A DNA stretch of 64,000 bases from Thuidium tamariscinum (Eukaryota > Streptophyta > Bryopsida > Hypnales > Thuidiaceae). This document shows, in pieces, positions 1 through 11,205 of this stretch (position 1 is its first letter; the number at the start of each line of letters is the position of its first letter). Position numbers and translations under genes: made by a program. The DNA is taken from contig OX344753.2 in NCBI GenBank assembly GCA_947034885.2, positions 27,358,347 to 27,422,346 on the forward strand, written 5' to 3'. The notes beneath the pieces are model-generated. The model was not told the origin of the DNA and searched no databases. It saw only the letters and a program-made list of their open reading frames with translations.

Positions 1-654
1 AAATCCCTAAAAGACATAGATGCCAATTTTCAATTCAAACAATGTGATCTGAAAAATGGCATATGGAATAATGCCATTTTAACGAAATTTGCCATCCAGA
101 GGCAAACGGAAAAAAATTGAGGTCGAAGGTAGTTCAGTTTATACTAGTGGACCTTGTGCCGATGCCACAATCAAAACTAAAGTTAAAGTCATTTTCTAAT
201 TTTAGAATCCATTAAAACTTTGAAATTCAATAACTTTCTCATTGTAAGTCAGAATGCCACGAAACTAAGTCCGTGCACCCCTCTTCGCTTAGAGCTTTTC
301 AATGATACCAAGCATGCGACCGGAAGATGCACGGTCCGAGAGATCTCAATGTGACAAAACAAAACAAAACAAAACAAACTACCTTCCTTAAGGTATAGAT
401 CGATGGAACCACCACGGAAATACCTTGGAAACAGATTCATGTGGGACTCCTTATAGGCTAAGAGGTTTAGGGGTGTCTGGAATCCTACTTTTCTTAGCAG
501 AGCTCAACATGACCTCACCGACTCACCGAGAAGTACTACACATGCATTGCTTGGTGAAAACCATCATGTAAATTTTGTCGTAACAATCATGAGACAATCG
601 AGCCGTGAAGAAGTTTTACTCATGGCACGTAGATATTTTATTTTAGCAAAGGAA
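1..654. other. AT-rich intergenic DNA, no gene seen
   Basis: No coding frame with recognisable features on either strand. A short (CAAAA)n microsatellite lies at about 356-379. Nothing else could be supported. Confidence 0.6.
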
Positions 655-1092
655 CTAAGCCAAACTTAACGAACGGTATAGAAACCAAACCGTCTTGCAA
701 GTCATTCTAGATGAATTACCAATAAAAGCCAACAGCGCCATTTGAATAGTGAAATAAATACTCAGCAATGTATAAATCTCAGTTTTTCCGGATACAAGGC
801 ACAACTTCTTAACCTCAAGCACCTTTGACATTCCCTCAATTTTCTTTTTCACATATTCAAACACAACCTTGTAATGCACGCGAATGCTTGTCAATAAACA
901 AGAAGTTTTGGAATATTCGCCATCCATCCGACATTGACTTAGGAACAACTCCAATTCCCTTACCATAATCACACATGTGTTCAACATCCACAATCTCTTC
1001 CTCCAAGTTGTGATAGCACAAGGAAGCACAAATCCTCCTGTAGGCAATTTATTGGCGTAAAATGCCTTAAATGGCTCGTGTATCGTTCCCAA
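655..1092 (-). CDS. Doubtful hypothetical ORF, possibly a gene fragment
   Basis: An open minus-strand frame of about 145 codons. The first in-frame ATG is at about 987, giving roughly 110 residues; upstream of that only TTG is available, just after an in-frame stop. The product has a basic stretch (FEYVKKKIEGMSKVLEVKK) followed by a hydrophobic segment (YTLLSIYFTIQMALLAFIG), so it could be a membrane-associated fragment. I do not recognise the family. Codon use is less GC-rich than in the clear host genes here, and no flanking exon was found. It may be a decayed gene piece or a chance frame. Confidence 0.25.
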   Translation of the reverse strand: MGTIHEPFKAFYANKLPTGGFVLPCAITTWRKRLWMLNTCVIMVRELELFLSQCRMDGEYSKTSCLLTSIRVHYKVVFEYVKKKIEGMSKVLEVKKLCLVSGKTEIYTLLSIYFTIQMALLAFIGNSSRMTCKTVWFLYRSLSLA

Positions 1093-3790
1093 AGGATTTT
1101 ACCATAGTTTCCTCAAGATTACCGGATCAGTAGTACGGAAAACAAACCCCAAGACAAACAAAAACCGGAACTGAAACCGGAAACTATCTATCCGCACCAA
1201 GATCCTCACTTATTAGACCTCTCAACTCAAACAACTTCATCTTTTTATCACCAAACACAAAGGAGTGTCATTACCCTATACCTCCCCTTATCTAGATCAA
1301 TCAAGACCTATCACTAGAAGAAAAACGTGTCCGCTACAACTGACTACAACTGACTACATGTCCAATGCAATTGTTGTGCAACTATAGCCCTCTATATTTG
1401 CACCAAATCGACATTTACATTGTTGTAGTTGCAAAGTAGTTGCAAAATGAAGTTTAGAGTTTATAGACGTTGTAGTATGGGAGGATTGTACGGGGGTCTT
1501 TGTGTGACTTGCAGTCGGATTTCTATCTAGGTTGTTGTGAAGGACCAAACCAGATCTGGAATTAGCTTAGGAGATTAGGGAAAAGACAGTGGGTCTTCAA
1601 CCACTATAAATCACGGAAGGAGCGGTGTGCCTACCCCTCTCAAAAGTAAGCGGCTACCCCTCTGATGGTGAAATAGAGGTTAAACTAAACCAGATAAGAG
1701 TGAGGATACGTGTGGACAATTCGGAACGGATTGGTCTAAAGAGGTGACCAAGACTGGAATTCCTAGGATTCTGGACTGTAGTAGTTTGACGGACCGGATT
1801 ACTAAGCGGACTGGAATATAAGAGAAATCCAGTCATAGTTTTCTGGTTGTTTTGGTGTTTCCGGTTTTGTAAATAGGACTGGAAGAAAGGATTTTGGTAC
1901 TGACTGATTGTAATCATTTAATAAAGCTAAATACTTCATGAAATCTCGTGGGTTCAATCTTTAGAGTCACTTAGTTATACTCTGGAGTGATTTTTGTGAG
2001 TATAATGGGGAATTTACGTGCCGTGTGCTGCGATAACATATGTCTCTAACATCTTCAACTACTTACAAAAGCATCTTAAAAAAATGGGAATGCGTTTGCC
2101 AACTTGCTCAAAAGTACACAAATATTGAACCTTCAATTATTTCTTTCATCATTAAATCTTCCAACTACTTACATACCACATGAAATTTCTTGTAACACTT
2201 AAAACCTCCTTCCATATAAGTAGATGGGTGAGTGGGTTGTAAAACCAAAACTAGCTAATAAATGAGGGATCATTCAATTAAAGCTATTGCTTTAAAAATT
2301 TTATACTTCCATATAGAGGAAGGGGCGGAGTAGGTTTAAAAGGTCATAACATTCAGAGAAACATCCAATAACACCAAACCACTACTACCAAGACACGACT
2401 TTCCTAACTACCAACAAAAAGTTTGATCTTCACAAATTAAGTGAATGAGTCATATGCATGTAAACAAGTTACAGAGGATGAACAACTTCACCAATGATTA
2501 GTAAAATGAAATAAAAAGAATGCCTAAGTGTGAGTGCCCATTTGGTCACTCATAACTCAAAAATTGTTTTTTTTGGTTTTTATTAGTTCTGAGTGTAGTT
2601 TTATTTACAAAAAGATCAAAAAAGAGTGAATAACCACAATATAGATGTCACATACCAATATAGAAGAAGGTCCTAATGGGACATTTTCCTTCAAATGTAA
2701 CCAAATCCTACATGTAGATAAGGTAAAAACCCAGAAATTGTACAAAATAAATATATATAGTAGAAAATGCCAAATTCTTTACACCAATTGTGCAATGAGA
2801 CGCAAAAGGGCTAATTTGGTTCAAGGGAATCGTGTAAGAGCCCTAAGATTGATTTCCAAAGATAGGTTTCAGTTTCTCCATTCCATCGATGAAATAGTAG
2901 AAACCCCAAATGTTAGCCTATAGGTGAAAGAAATTCAAATGGAGCGATGAAGGGCATCTACGACCTAAATACAGTTATTTGAGGTGGAAATCATTTCAGG
3001 AGTCCAACGGTGCAATCGGTTTGTCCAAATTCCCTTTTGGTTGAAAGATTCCCTAATTACCGGAAGCTAAAGGAGATAGCAGGATTTGATTCTCCTTCTT
3101 TAGATGTGCAAAATGGAAATATAAATTTGCACATCTCTTGAGGATTTCCATGAGAGGTTTCTCAAAAAGTCTCGATTTTTTCTAATCATCTAAAGATCTT
3201 TTTCCGAGCGGTCAACCACCAAAATCCAGTATGGTAAATTCATGAAAATTACCTTGGATGCGGTAAAAATCTCACAAAAAATTAGTATAGTTTATTTTAT
3301 GTTCATAAAACACCCCAATAAGTTTGGTGACTTTTTGATCGCGAGAGATGCCAAAATTAGCAACATCCTCTCAAATCGGCAATTTTAAAGTTAATTGTTG
3401 AGTTGACCGGCATATCGGGAGCACACAACTTTGGAATAAAATAAAGTTAGTGTCTTTTCTTACTCCCTTGAATCTACTTAGGATCCTAGGTTGGTTCATT
3501 TTTACAAAAAAGGTAAACTCCAAAACTTGGGTTTTTATCCCATTTTGAGTTTTCAGTCAACAGTCGCTGCTAGGATTCTTTAAATTTTTGAGGTAGAAAA
3601 AGGGGTTAGTGGGTCTTTTACACTAAAAATGGCCTTCTGAAGCCAATGGTGCAATCCGTTTGTGATTTGGAATTAATCTCCAAAAGTTAGAAGTTAGGAT
3701 CAGCGTAGAAGTGAAAAATGGGAAAAAATTAGTTTTTACTAGTTTAAACTAGTTTCCCATTAGGTAATTAGGGGGGGTGACCCTTGGCTT
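1093..3790. other. Intergenic DNA, nothing recognised
   Basis: AT-rich sequence with only short, unconvincing frames on both strands. A transposon-end-like string CACTAGAAGAAAAA occurs at about 1315, resembling the terminus of the CACTA-like MITE at 40.5 kb, but no partner end is visible, so it is not called as an element. Confidence 0.5.
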
Positions 3791-3794
3791 TGAG

Positions 3795-3802
3795 TATAAA
3801 AG
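3795..3802 (+). promoter_or_regulatory. Possible TATA box (TATAAAAG), perhaps in a decayed LTR
   Basis: TATAAAAG sits in the context GAGTATAAAAGGGAAC, a good plant TATA box on the plus strand. It is followed by a pyrimidine-rich stretch (CCCTCTCTTCTCACCCC) and about 500 bp of T-rich transcript-like sequence with no long frame. This arrangement resembles the U3/R junction of a Ty3-type LTR, but no second LTR, primer site or target duplication was found. Confidence 0.3.
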
Positions 3803-4077
3803 GGAACTCATTTCCCTCTCTTCTCACCCCTTAGGTTCATTTTGAACCACCTTGTTTTCATTTGGATCCATTTAGTTGGATTTTGGCCATTGAGGCCAAG
3901 TTGCCAAAGTTCTTTGTTTTTGGAGCATTTCAAGCTCCTCTTGTTGCTACTTTGTGAAGCTTTGAAGGACATTGGGGTCCTTTCAAACCTTCCTTGTTGT
4001 ATTTTGCACTTGTTGATAAGTTTTTGTCAAATTTTTGTCAAGTTTCTTTCACTAGAATTATTGTTTAATTAACTTGC

Positions 4078-4104
4078 TTTGTTGTTGTTGTTGTTGTTGT
4101 TGTT
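4078..4104. repeat. (TTG)n microsatellite
   Basis: About nine consecutive TTG units. Simple-sequence repeat with no evident coding role. Confidence 0.9.
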
Positions 4105-4346
4105 TGGAGCTTAAAGTTTTTTGTACTAATCCTAGAGGTTCTTCCCTTGTGATCGGCGATGCCGCTTAGGGGAGTCCTTTAGCTTGTTATTCCTCTAACT
4201 TGTACTAATTGTAGTAGTGTTTCATACCACTAACACTCACTTGTTGTCCTACAGTAGTATTTTTGGTGTTGTTATTTGACTTCTAATTGTCCCTAGGCAA
4301 CGGAGCTCTTGAAGAATTTGGTTAGAATTTCCTCCGTATTTAAAAA

Positions 4347-4495
4347 TACGGCGAAGCCTTGACTTCGTGTGTTTTGGGATCTTAGAGTTTTTTGAGAATT
4401 TTATAAACTACGGCGAAGCCTTGACTTCGTGTGTTTTGGGATCTTAGAGTTTTTTGAGAATTTTATAAACTACGGCGAAGCTTTGGCTTTGCTAC
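4347..4495. repeat. 62-bp perfect tandem duplication plus partial third copy
   Basis: Two 62-bp units beginning TACGGCGAAGCC start at 4347 and 4409 and read as identical. A truncated, diverged third unit starts at 4471. The perfect identity implies a recent slippage or unequal-exchange event. Confidence 0.9.
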
Positions 4496-6930
4496 TCCCC
4501 AAAAGAAAACACTAATATTCTCACAAAAACTTCCTTTAGAATTAGAACAAATCTCCAACCCATGTGTTTCTTAACACATCAAGTTTAGTCTCCAAATATT
4601 TGTTTGGAAAAGTTGAGCTTAGCTTCTAGATTAGAACTAAACCCCTAATTAAAATTAGAAGAAATTGTGAAAGGTGGTGATTTTAGTCTATAAAAAAGAA
4701 GAGAGAAAATTACGGAACCAAACTAGTTGATACCAGGACTTGAACTTGAACTTGAGCAAGGCTTGAACCTGACTGGGAAGCTCAACCTCATTGGTAGCTC
4801 GATCTGACTGGGAGCTTGATTGACTGGTCTGGTTTAACCAAACTACTGAACTGAATGTACTTTACAATGACTGCTGAACTGAACTGCTGCTGAACTGAAC
4901 TGAACGTGTTGCAAGTAACCTACTGCGAACGAACTATCTGGCTCTGTGCTGGACCGGTTTCTTATTTTTTTGGATTTCTTGAACTTTTGAAAACATAGAC
5001 TAGGAACTAGAATAGTTTAAACGAAAACAATAAATTAAAAAGAGAGAAAGGTAGATAGAAGAGTGAAGAGACAAGTTGTAGGAGAGAAAAGGTTGGAAAA
5101 AATATTGCATAGAAATAGAATAGGAATAGAGACTCTTCACAATTGCCAAAAAACTTCTAATAGAACATTGAAATAGACTAGAGTTTAGAACCTCTAATGC
5201 TGTGTTTTCAAATCTCTTCCAACTCAACAGTGTAGAATGCAAATGAAGGAGATGAAGAGTGCATTTGGAAGTTGAAGAGAAATTAGAAGTTGGATTAGGT
5301 GAAAATCCTTGGGAGTCATTTTGAACCAATAGAACTTAGATAAAATAATAATTGACTTGAAGAGTTGATAGAAGATCAATTATTGTTTAAATAAAATAAT
5401 AATTGATTTGAAGAGTTGATAGAAGATCAATTATTATTTAGATGCCAAGTCAACCATTTGAATACAATAATGGAGGGGAAATAGTGTTGAAGAGAAAGAA
5501 GTAGAATAGAAAGAAAAAGTAGTTTGAAGTTTAAAATTTCAAATTTGTATTAAAAAGTCACCTTCAAGCCGTAGGCAAAACTATCAAAGATGTGAGGAAG
5601 ATGGTTAATGATGGGGAATTTGAAGGATTGTACAACAATCTTCCCAACAATGTGAATCCCGAGGTATAAAATCAAATTCTCCTATTTCTTTTTGATGTCC
5701 TAAGTTTAGCATTTATACCATTAAACCAAACTTCAAACATGATTCAGAGGGTCTAGAGTAGGTTTTAGTCAAAGTTTATCATTTTATACTTGTAGATTAG
5801 GTCTAGAGGATTCCAAAAACATATAACACTTAGAAAATCAAATTAAAACAACCAAGATATGGAAGAATGAAGTTTAGGGGTCAAAATGGATGAAAGTTAG
5901 ATAAATCATCCAAAATCAACCATATTAGAAAGACAAATAGTAAATAGAGTTCATAGCCCAAAAGTCAAATCTCAAGTAAAATTATAAGGTAGATTAGTAG
6001 AAATCAATGGATGGAGTTTGATGAACCGATTAAGCGATCAAACTTCATCCCTCCATAACTATTGTTAGAAAGCTCGGATGAGGTCGAGTTTTATATTTTT
6101 AGAAATGGCATAACATGTTCTATCACTTAAAAATGATAAATCAAGATTGAATTCATTTTGAATAAAAAACCACAGTGGCTTAGTTAGTTGAGATAAAAGG
6201 GTAAAACTTATAGTTATTTAGAATTTCTTGTTGTTTTGTTTATTTTTCACACATAGGAGTTAGAAAAGATCCATTGCTTGGAAGGCACAATGGACAACCA
6301 TTACAACACTCATAGATTAAAAACCATAAAAAATTAAAAGAACCTGGTTGTGTTTTCTTTTTTACCAAGGGTGGGTAAAAAAGCGCCCACACTAAGATAT
6401 GATGTGGTTGATGCATCAACAGAAAGATGCAAAGCTAACCCAATCCCACAATTGCTTCCTTGAGCACCAATTTGGGAACTATTTGTCTTCTAGTTCTTTC
6501 ACAAATCACTGATTCAACATAGAAGCTTACCCTTATGTCACTTGGACATCATGTTGATCCACCTAAGTACTCATGTCATTACAATCAAAATTAAAACCAC
6601 TTGAAAGAAGATATTCCACTATTTTCATGTACTTTTTACATGATCATTTTCAATCAAAACATTTTGGAATAAGGTATGCAAACCCATTGTAAACCATAGC
6701 ATTCCTATCTACATCTATCAAAACTTTCAAAGACTAAAATATTGGATAAATGTAGGTAGGGAGACATAATAGGTACTCAATCCATACGAGGTGTGCCTAC
6801 CTTATCTACTTTGTAAATGGTTGAGTTGTTCTGTTTGAAACGAATGTTTTTGGAGATGGATGTGCATAACATTCAGAAGCTGAGATCTAGAACACAGTCT
6901 CAGTGAGTTCCCAAGAGGCGACTGCTCCTC
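4496..6930. other. Intergenic DNA with a 51-bp tandem duplication
   Basis: No gene recognised. Two copies of a 51-bp unit (TAAAATAATAATTGAYTTG...) lie at about 5340-5390 and 5391-5441 and differ at a few positions. A short CTGAACTGAA-type simple repeat occurs at about 4868-4903. At 6366-6808 there are end sequences reminiscent of the GGTACACCTAAAAGCGCC MITE family, too diverged to call. Confidence 0.5.
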
Positions 6931-7430
6931 GTGGCCTCAACGCGTCTGGACGATTTCTTCTCAAGGTTCCGTAACTTAGTTGTAATCTGGCCCGCCAAGG
7001 GACGAACACTAAACATTCCCTCACTTTTCGGGTCTGAATCACTCACTCAGTCCATGAGCAGCACTACATCTCTAAATCTTTTCATTCTCACCCAACAGTT
7101 AAATTTAGGGTTTACAGGGTTTAATGATCGAAGATAAGGCATGAAGGTACCGCTTGGAGATTAGGGGGACTCACTCGAGCTCCTCTGTGACAATTCCTAC
7201 ACCGGATTTGTTGTCTAGAAGCAGTTGCAGAAAAAATGCGAACCATTTCTTAGTTTGGTGAAATTCGACGCAATGGAATTGAAATCTTAGTCGGTGTAGT
7301 TGGCATGACATTACTGTTTGTCCTCGCGGTAGCTTGCTTGACAGCTATGAAGTCTGGGCCAACAGACTGGACATTACATTGGAAGTGATTGCGAAATTTT
7401 TGATCCAATTTGAGAGGACGCTGAGTAGCT

Positions 7431-9717
7431 ATGGCAATTCTTTGCAACGCTCACAGCCTTGTCACTTGCGCAAGAAACCTTGCGTCCGTGAAGGGCGAGA
7501 TTGGGTTTAGGCGAAACCAAATTGGTTTTCTAACCAAGAATCTGAGAAAACCAGGTAGGGTATCTGAAATAGGTATTGCAAGTAGGACGATATTGTTCCT
7601 TACGCGGCCTCTAGACGTTGGCAAGAAATTCGCCTTGACTAAAAGTGTAGTTTCCAATAGGAATTTCGCTATCTGTAGTGTGTACGAATCATCTGGCGGT
7701 GTCCTGAAAAGTGAGGAAAGCACAGATTCTGCCGAATCGGAAGAAGTAGAAGAGAAGAGGCGGACGGTGGGGGTGTTCTGGGATTTAGACAACAAGCCGC
7801 CGAAGGGGATTCAGCCTTACAAAGCCGCCATCAGCCTGCGAGACCTCGCGAGCGAGTTCGGGTTGGTGGTGGACATGGTCGCGTATGCTAATCAACACGC
7901 GTTCTCGTACGTCCCGCAATGGATCCGCGACGAGCGGCAGGAGCGAAAACGGTTGAACATTTTGGAAGAGCAGGGCGCACTGAAGCCCGAGGAGCCCTAT
8001 CGGTGCCAATACTGTGGGCGCAAGTGCCAGACCTACTTGAAGCTGAAGAAGCATTTCAAGCAGCTGCACGAGCGAGAGCGCAACAAGCGAGTGGGCCACT
8101 TGAATCGGTTGAAGGGAAAGAAGCGGCAGCGGTATAAGGAGAAGCTGGCGGACAAAGAGGAGAAGTACCAGGCCATCGCTTCGCAGCTCCTCGTGCCGCG
8201 ACTGGGATATGGTCTTGCGCCCGAGCTCAAGCGCGCGGGGGTTTATGTGCGAACGGTGGAGGATCGGCCCCAAGCTGCTGATGAAGCGCTTATGAAGCAC
8301 ATGACTGTCTACATCAACAGGTAATCTCTCTTCGTCACAGTCCTGTATACAATCTCTCTTTTTGGCTGGAAATAATATGCTTGAGGGCTGCTTGAAACTC
8401 TTGGAATCATAACAACCACAGGTATTTCTAGGTTTCACAGTCTCGTAGACATGCAATTGCCTGGACATAACATGCTTGGAGAGCTGCGTTTAATCCTTGA
8501 ACTCAAAAGAACAGTGAGCTAAGAAATGGAACCCAGATTCCTTTCTTGAGTTCATGCTATTTTTGCGAAGGTGGGTGTGGATTATGTTAGAATTTGATAT
8601 TTTCTCTCATGCAGTCCTTGGTCGGCATGTTTGCATTTGGCTCATCTGATAATGACGGTAATGATAGTGATTAGGGTGTGTTAGGGATCCTCCCTTCTTG
8701 CGCTTTGGGCTCTTTTATGACACAAGCATATGGTAACCTAAATGTGACAGTTTAAGCCTTGTGAGTAATTTGGGTTGAAAGTATTTTTGATATGAAACAT
8801 TACAAAACTGATGACAGAGTTGGGAATTGGCATCAGAAGATTCTGATTCAAATTGTGCGAATTATTTGTAGTCGAACTGTTTGGACCGTCTATTCCTGGA
8901 CAAAAAATGTGCAATAGACGATCTCGCATTATTTGAGCAAAGTAATTTATTAGACGAAATTAACACATACCTCAAAATTTCGATTCCTCATGCATGACCG
9001 GAGTCGTCGTAAACAGGCACTTTGCGTAGTGTTGAAAGTGTTCAAATTCGACATAGTACTTCACAGAACACAACCCAATATTGCCATTTGTGAAATGTAA
9101 ATGCGAATTCACTGTAAAGGGTGATTCTGGATCCCTTCACTGTCTACTCATCCCTTAAACATAGCTGTCATACTCAGGGTGGTGTGAATATAAAGGTGCT
9201 ATCACTCATGATGCATATTTGTGTATGCAGGGGACTTGAAACCCTAATCCTCGTTTCAGACGACTCTGACTTTATCAACATCCTGAGGCTGGCGAGCATG
9301 CGGAACTTGCAAACGATTGTAATAGGTGACACAATGACACTGAGCAGGTATGCGGACATTTCGTTCTCCTGGGACGAAGTGGCATCAGGCAGAGCTCAAT
9401 TTGCAGCTGCGGAAGCGCATGAGGAGTGGATTAACAAAAGGGAGCTGATTCGAGAGCTGGAGGATGATTCCGATCTGGACCCTGTGCGTGACTCACAGTT
9501 CGTGACGTTGCGGCCGAATTCGAGTGTCTCAGCGTTTTCTGAGCAGGAATCCCTCGACTCGGACAGCGAGGACGACGAGACAGATGGATCTTGGGAGAGA
9601 GATGAAGATGATGGTGAAGATGACTACGATAGTGAAGACGATGAGGAGGAGTCTGCATTTGAGGATTTCTCTCCTTGGAGTAGACGAGCAGCAGGCGAAT
9701 CCAACAAGGTTTACTAG
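7431..9717 (+). CDS. NYN-domain (PIN-like) putative ribonuclease with embedded C2H2 zinc finger, organelle-targeted
   Basis: Two exons, 7431-8320 and 9231-9717, joined by a 910-bp phase-2 GT/AG intron; the split codon restores Arg297 and the protein is 458 residues. Residues 1-80 are rich in Arg, Ser and Lys and poor in acids, fitting a mitochondrial or plastid transit peptide. An NYN domain starts at VGVFWDLDNKPP (Asp118, Asp120), continues at QAADEAL (Asp284) and closes with LVSDDSDF (Asp307-310), so the acidic PIN-type metal ligands are present. Between these lies a C2H2 finger (Cys192, Cys195, His208, His213; spacing C-X2-C-X12-H-X4-H) followed by a Lys/Arg-rich helix. The C-terminus (about 375-450) is very acidic. 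NYN proteins are metal-dependent RNases; plant organellar members act in transcript maturation. The exact substrate is unknown. The ATG at 7431 is the first in frame with the transit-like region. Confidence 0.85.
8321..9230 (+). other. Intron of the NYN-domain gene
   Basis: Donor AACAG|GTAATC at 8321 and acceptor TATGCAG|GGGAC ending at 9230. The phase agrees on both sides and the join rebuilds the NYN fold. No coding frame of note lies within it. Confidence 0.85.
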
Positions 9718-10740
9718 AAACCAGATGGTTGTTGCTCATTTATTTGTCCATAGAATTTAATCCAAAGATTTCTGGGTATCTATGTCGCTTGGTCTCGTTG
9801 AAACATGCAGGCATACTCCATTAGAGAAAAGGAAAAAAAGGAAAAAAAAGGGAGAAAAAATTCATATTAACATTAAGAAAACTTTTCAATTATATCCATG
9901 AACTTTTTCATCCAAATCTAGTGACTACATCTCCAATTTAAATAGAAATGAAATCTTTTTAGCAAAACAATTTTGACTAGTTTTAATTGGCAAAAAGTAG
10001 AGATTTAGCATTGAATGATACACTATCTAACCCTGTGGTGCCAAAGAGTAGTTTATTGTGGACAAAATTCCATATCATTCAATAAATAGAAAAATCAATA
10101 GACCTTGGAAATAAATCTGAAGTTCAAATTGCAATAAAAATTTCAATGTCGCAAGTTTTTTCTTAAAATTTAAAATTTAAAGTAAAAACTAAAACAAATT
10201 GATCTCATTTACATAATTTCATTGTGCTTCTATTACAATAACTACATTTAAAATGTACCACTCCTCAAAATTGACCCCTATTTTTGAAGGATAACAAAAT
10301 AGAGAAGTTACTCAAAATGTACACATTACAAGGACAAGTGCAAGGTGGAATTCGAGGCCATTTCAAATAGTGTGTAGCTCTATTTATAGTATCATGGAGG
10401 TGTCAACTTTACAAATGGTCAATTATTATGAGTACATTTCCTAACGCTTTTAGTCCTTCTCTAGAACATGCTTTGATACTAACTAATAACTAATTCCCAA
10501 TGCACCCAATAAAATTTAAGGATCCACATACATTACGATTCATAGTTCTTCACCAATGTGCAGAAATTGTTAGTCATTTCCTAGAGCAGATTGGTTATGG
10601 CACAGTGCTTGTCTGCAATTTTACGTGTGGTTACCTTAGTCTCCCCTCAATGCATCCTCCAACTCCTCTCACCCTGCTTCTCCTTCGCTTCAAAGTTGCG
10701 CCAGCTCTTGAACTCCCTCCAATTAATCCGATCGTGATTG
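9718..10740. other. Intergenic DNA after the NYN gene
   Basis: Probable 3' UTR, then AT-rich sequence. A purine-rich stretch (AAAAGGAAAAAAAGG type) occurs at about 9825-9860. No gene seen. Confidence 0.5.
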
Positions 10741-11205
10741 CCAAACCTAACATTACATTGAAAACGATTTCTGTGAGCCTCAACAACTCTCGGGACAGCT
10801 GCAGAAAACTCGTTTGCAAAGGAGACATGGCTAAGATCGACAAGCTAATACGGACTCGTCATGGATCATCAGTTCAATCACGCCATAGCCAAGCACTCTC
10901 TAAGAATTTCTCGAAACCCTAATGCAGATTCGAACTGCAGCGCAATTGACTTTGGAACTCACTGTCTGCGTTTCCTTGAACTCTTAACATTTCATTGAAA
11001 ACGATTTCTATGAGTCTCAACAACGCTCGGGACAGCAGAAAACTCCTCTGCAAAACAGATATGGCTGAGCTCGACAACCTAATACGGAGTAACTTACTCG
11101 TCAAGGATCATCAACCGAGCCACGCCATAGCCAAGCACTCTCTACGAATTTCTGGAAACCCTAATGCAGGTTCGATTGAACTGCAGCCCAGTTGTGCGAT
11201 TTGAA
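10741..11205. repeat. Diverged tandem duplication, unit about 237 bp
   Basis: Copy 1 (about 10741-10977) and copy 2 (about 10978-11205) share the anchor CATTGAAAACGATTTCT, starting at 10756 and 10993. Both encode related plus-strand peptides (SLNNSRDS... versus SLNNARDS...) and end near GAAACCCTAATGCAG, a telo-box-like motif common in plant 5' leaders. The copies differ by indels and substitutions. Whether either peptide is expressed is unknown; the region could be a duplicated promoter or first exon of a lost gene. Confidence 0.7.

Noticed and set aside
6366..6808. Additional copy of the GGTACACCTAAAAGCGCC MITE
   Set aside because: Only the end strings are similar (GGGTGGGTAAAAAAGCGCC and GGTGTGCCTACCTTA); the interior does not match and no TA duplication is clear.
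7785..8468. 227-codon minus-strand frame over the NYN gene
   Set aside because: Shadow of the GC-rich NYN exon; the plus strand carries recognisable NYN and zinc-finger motifs.
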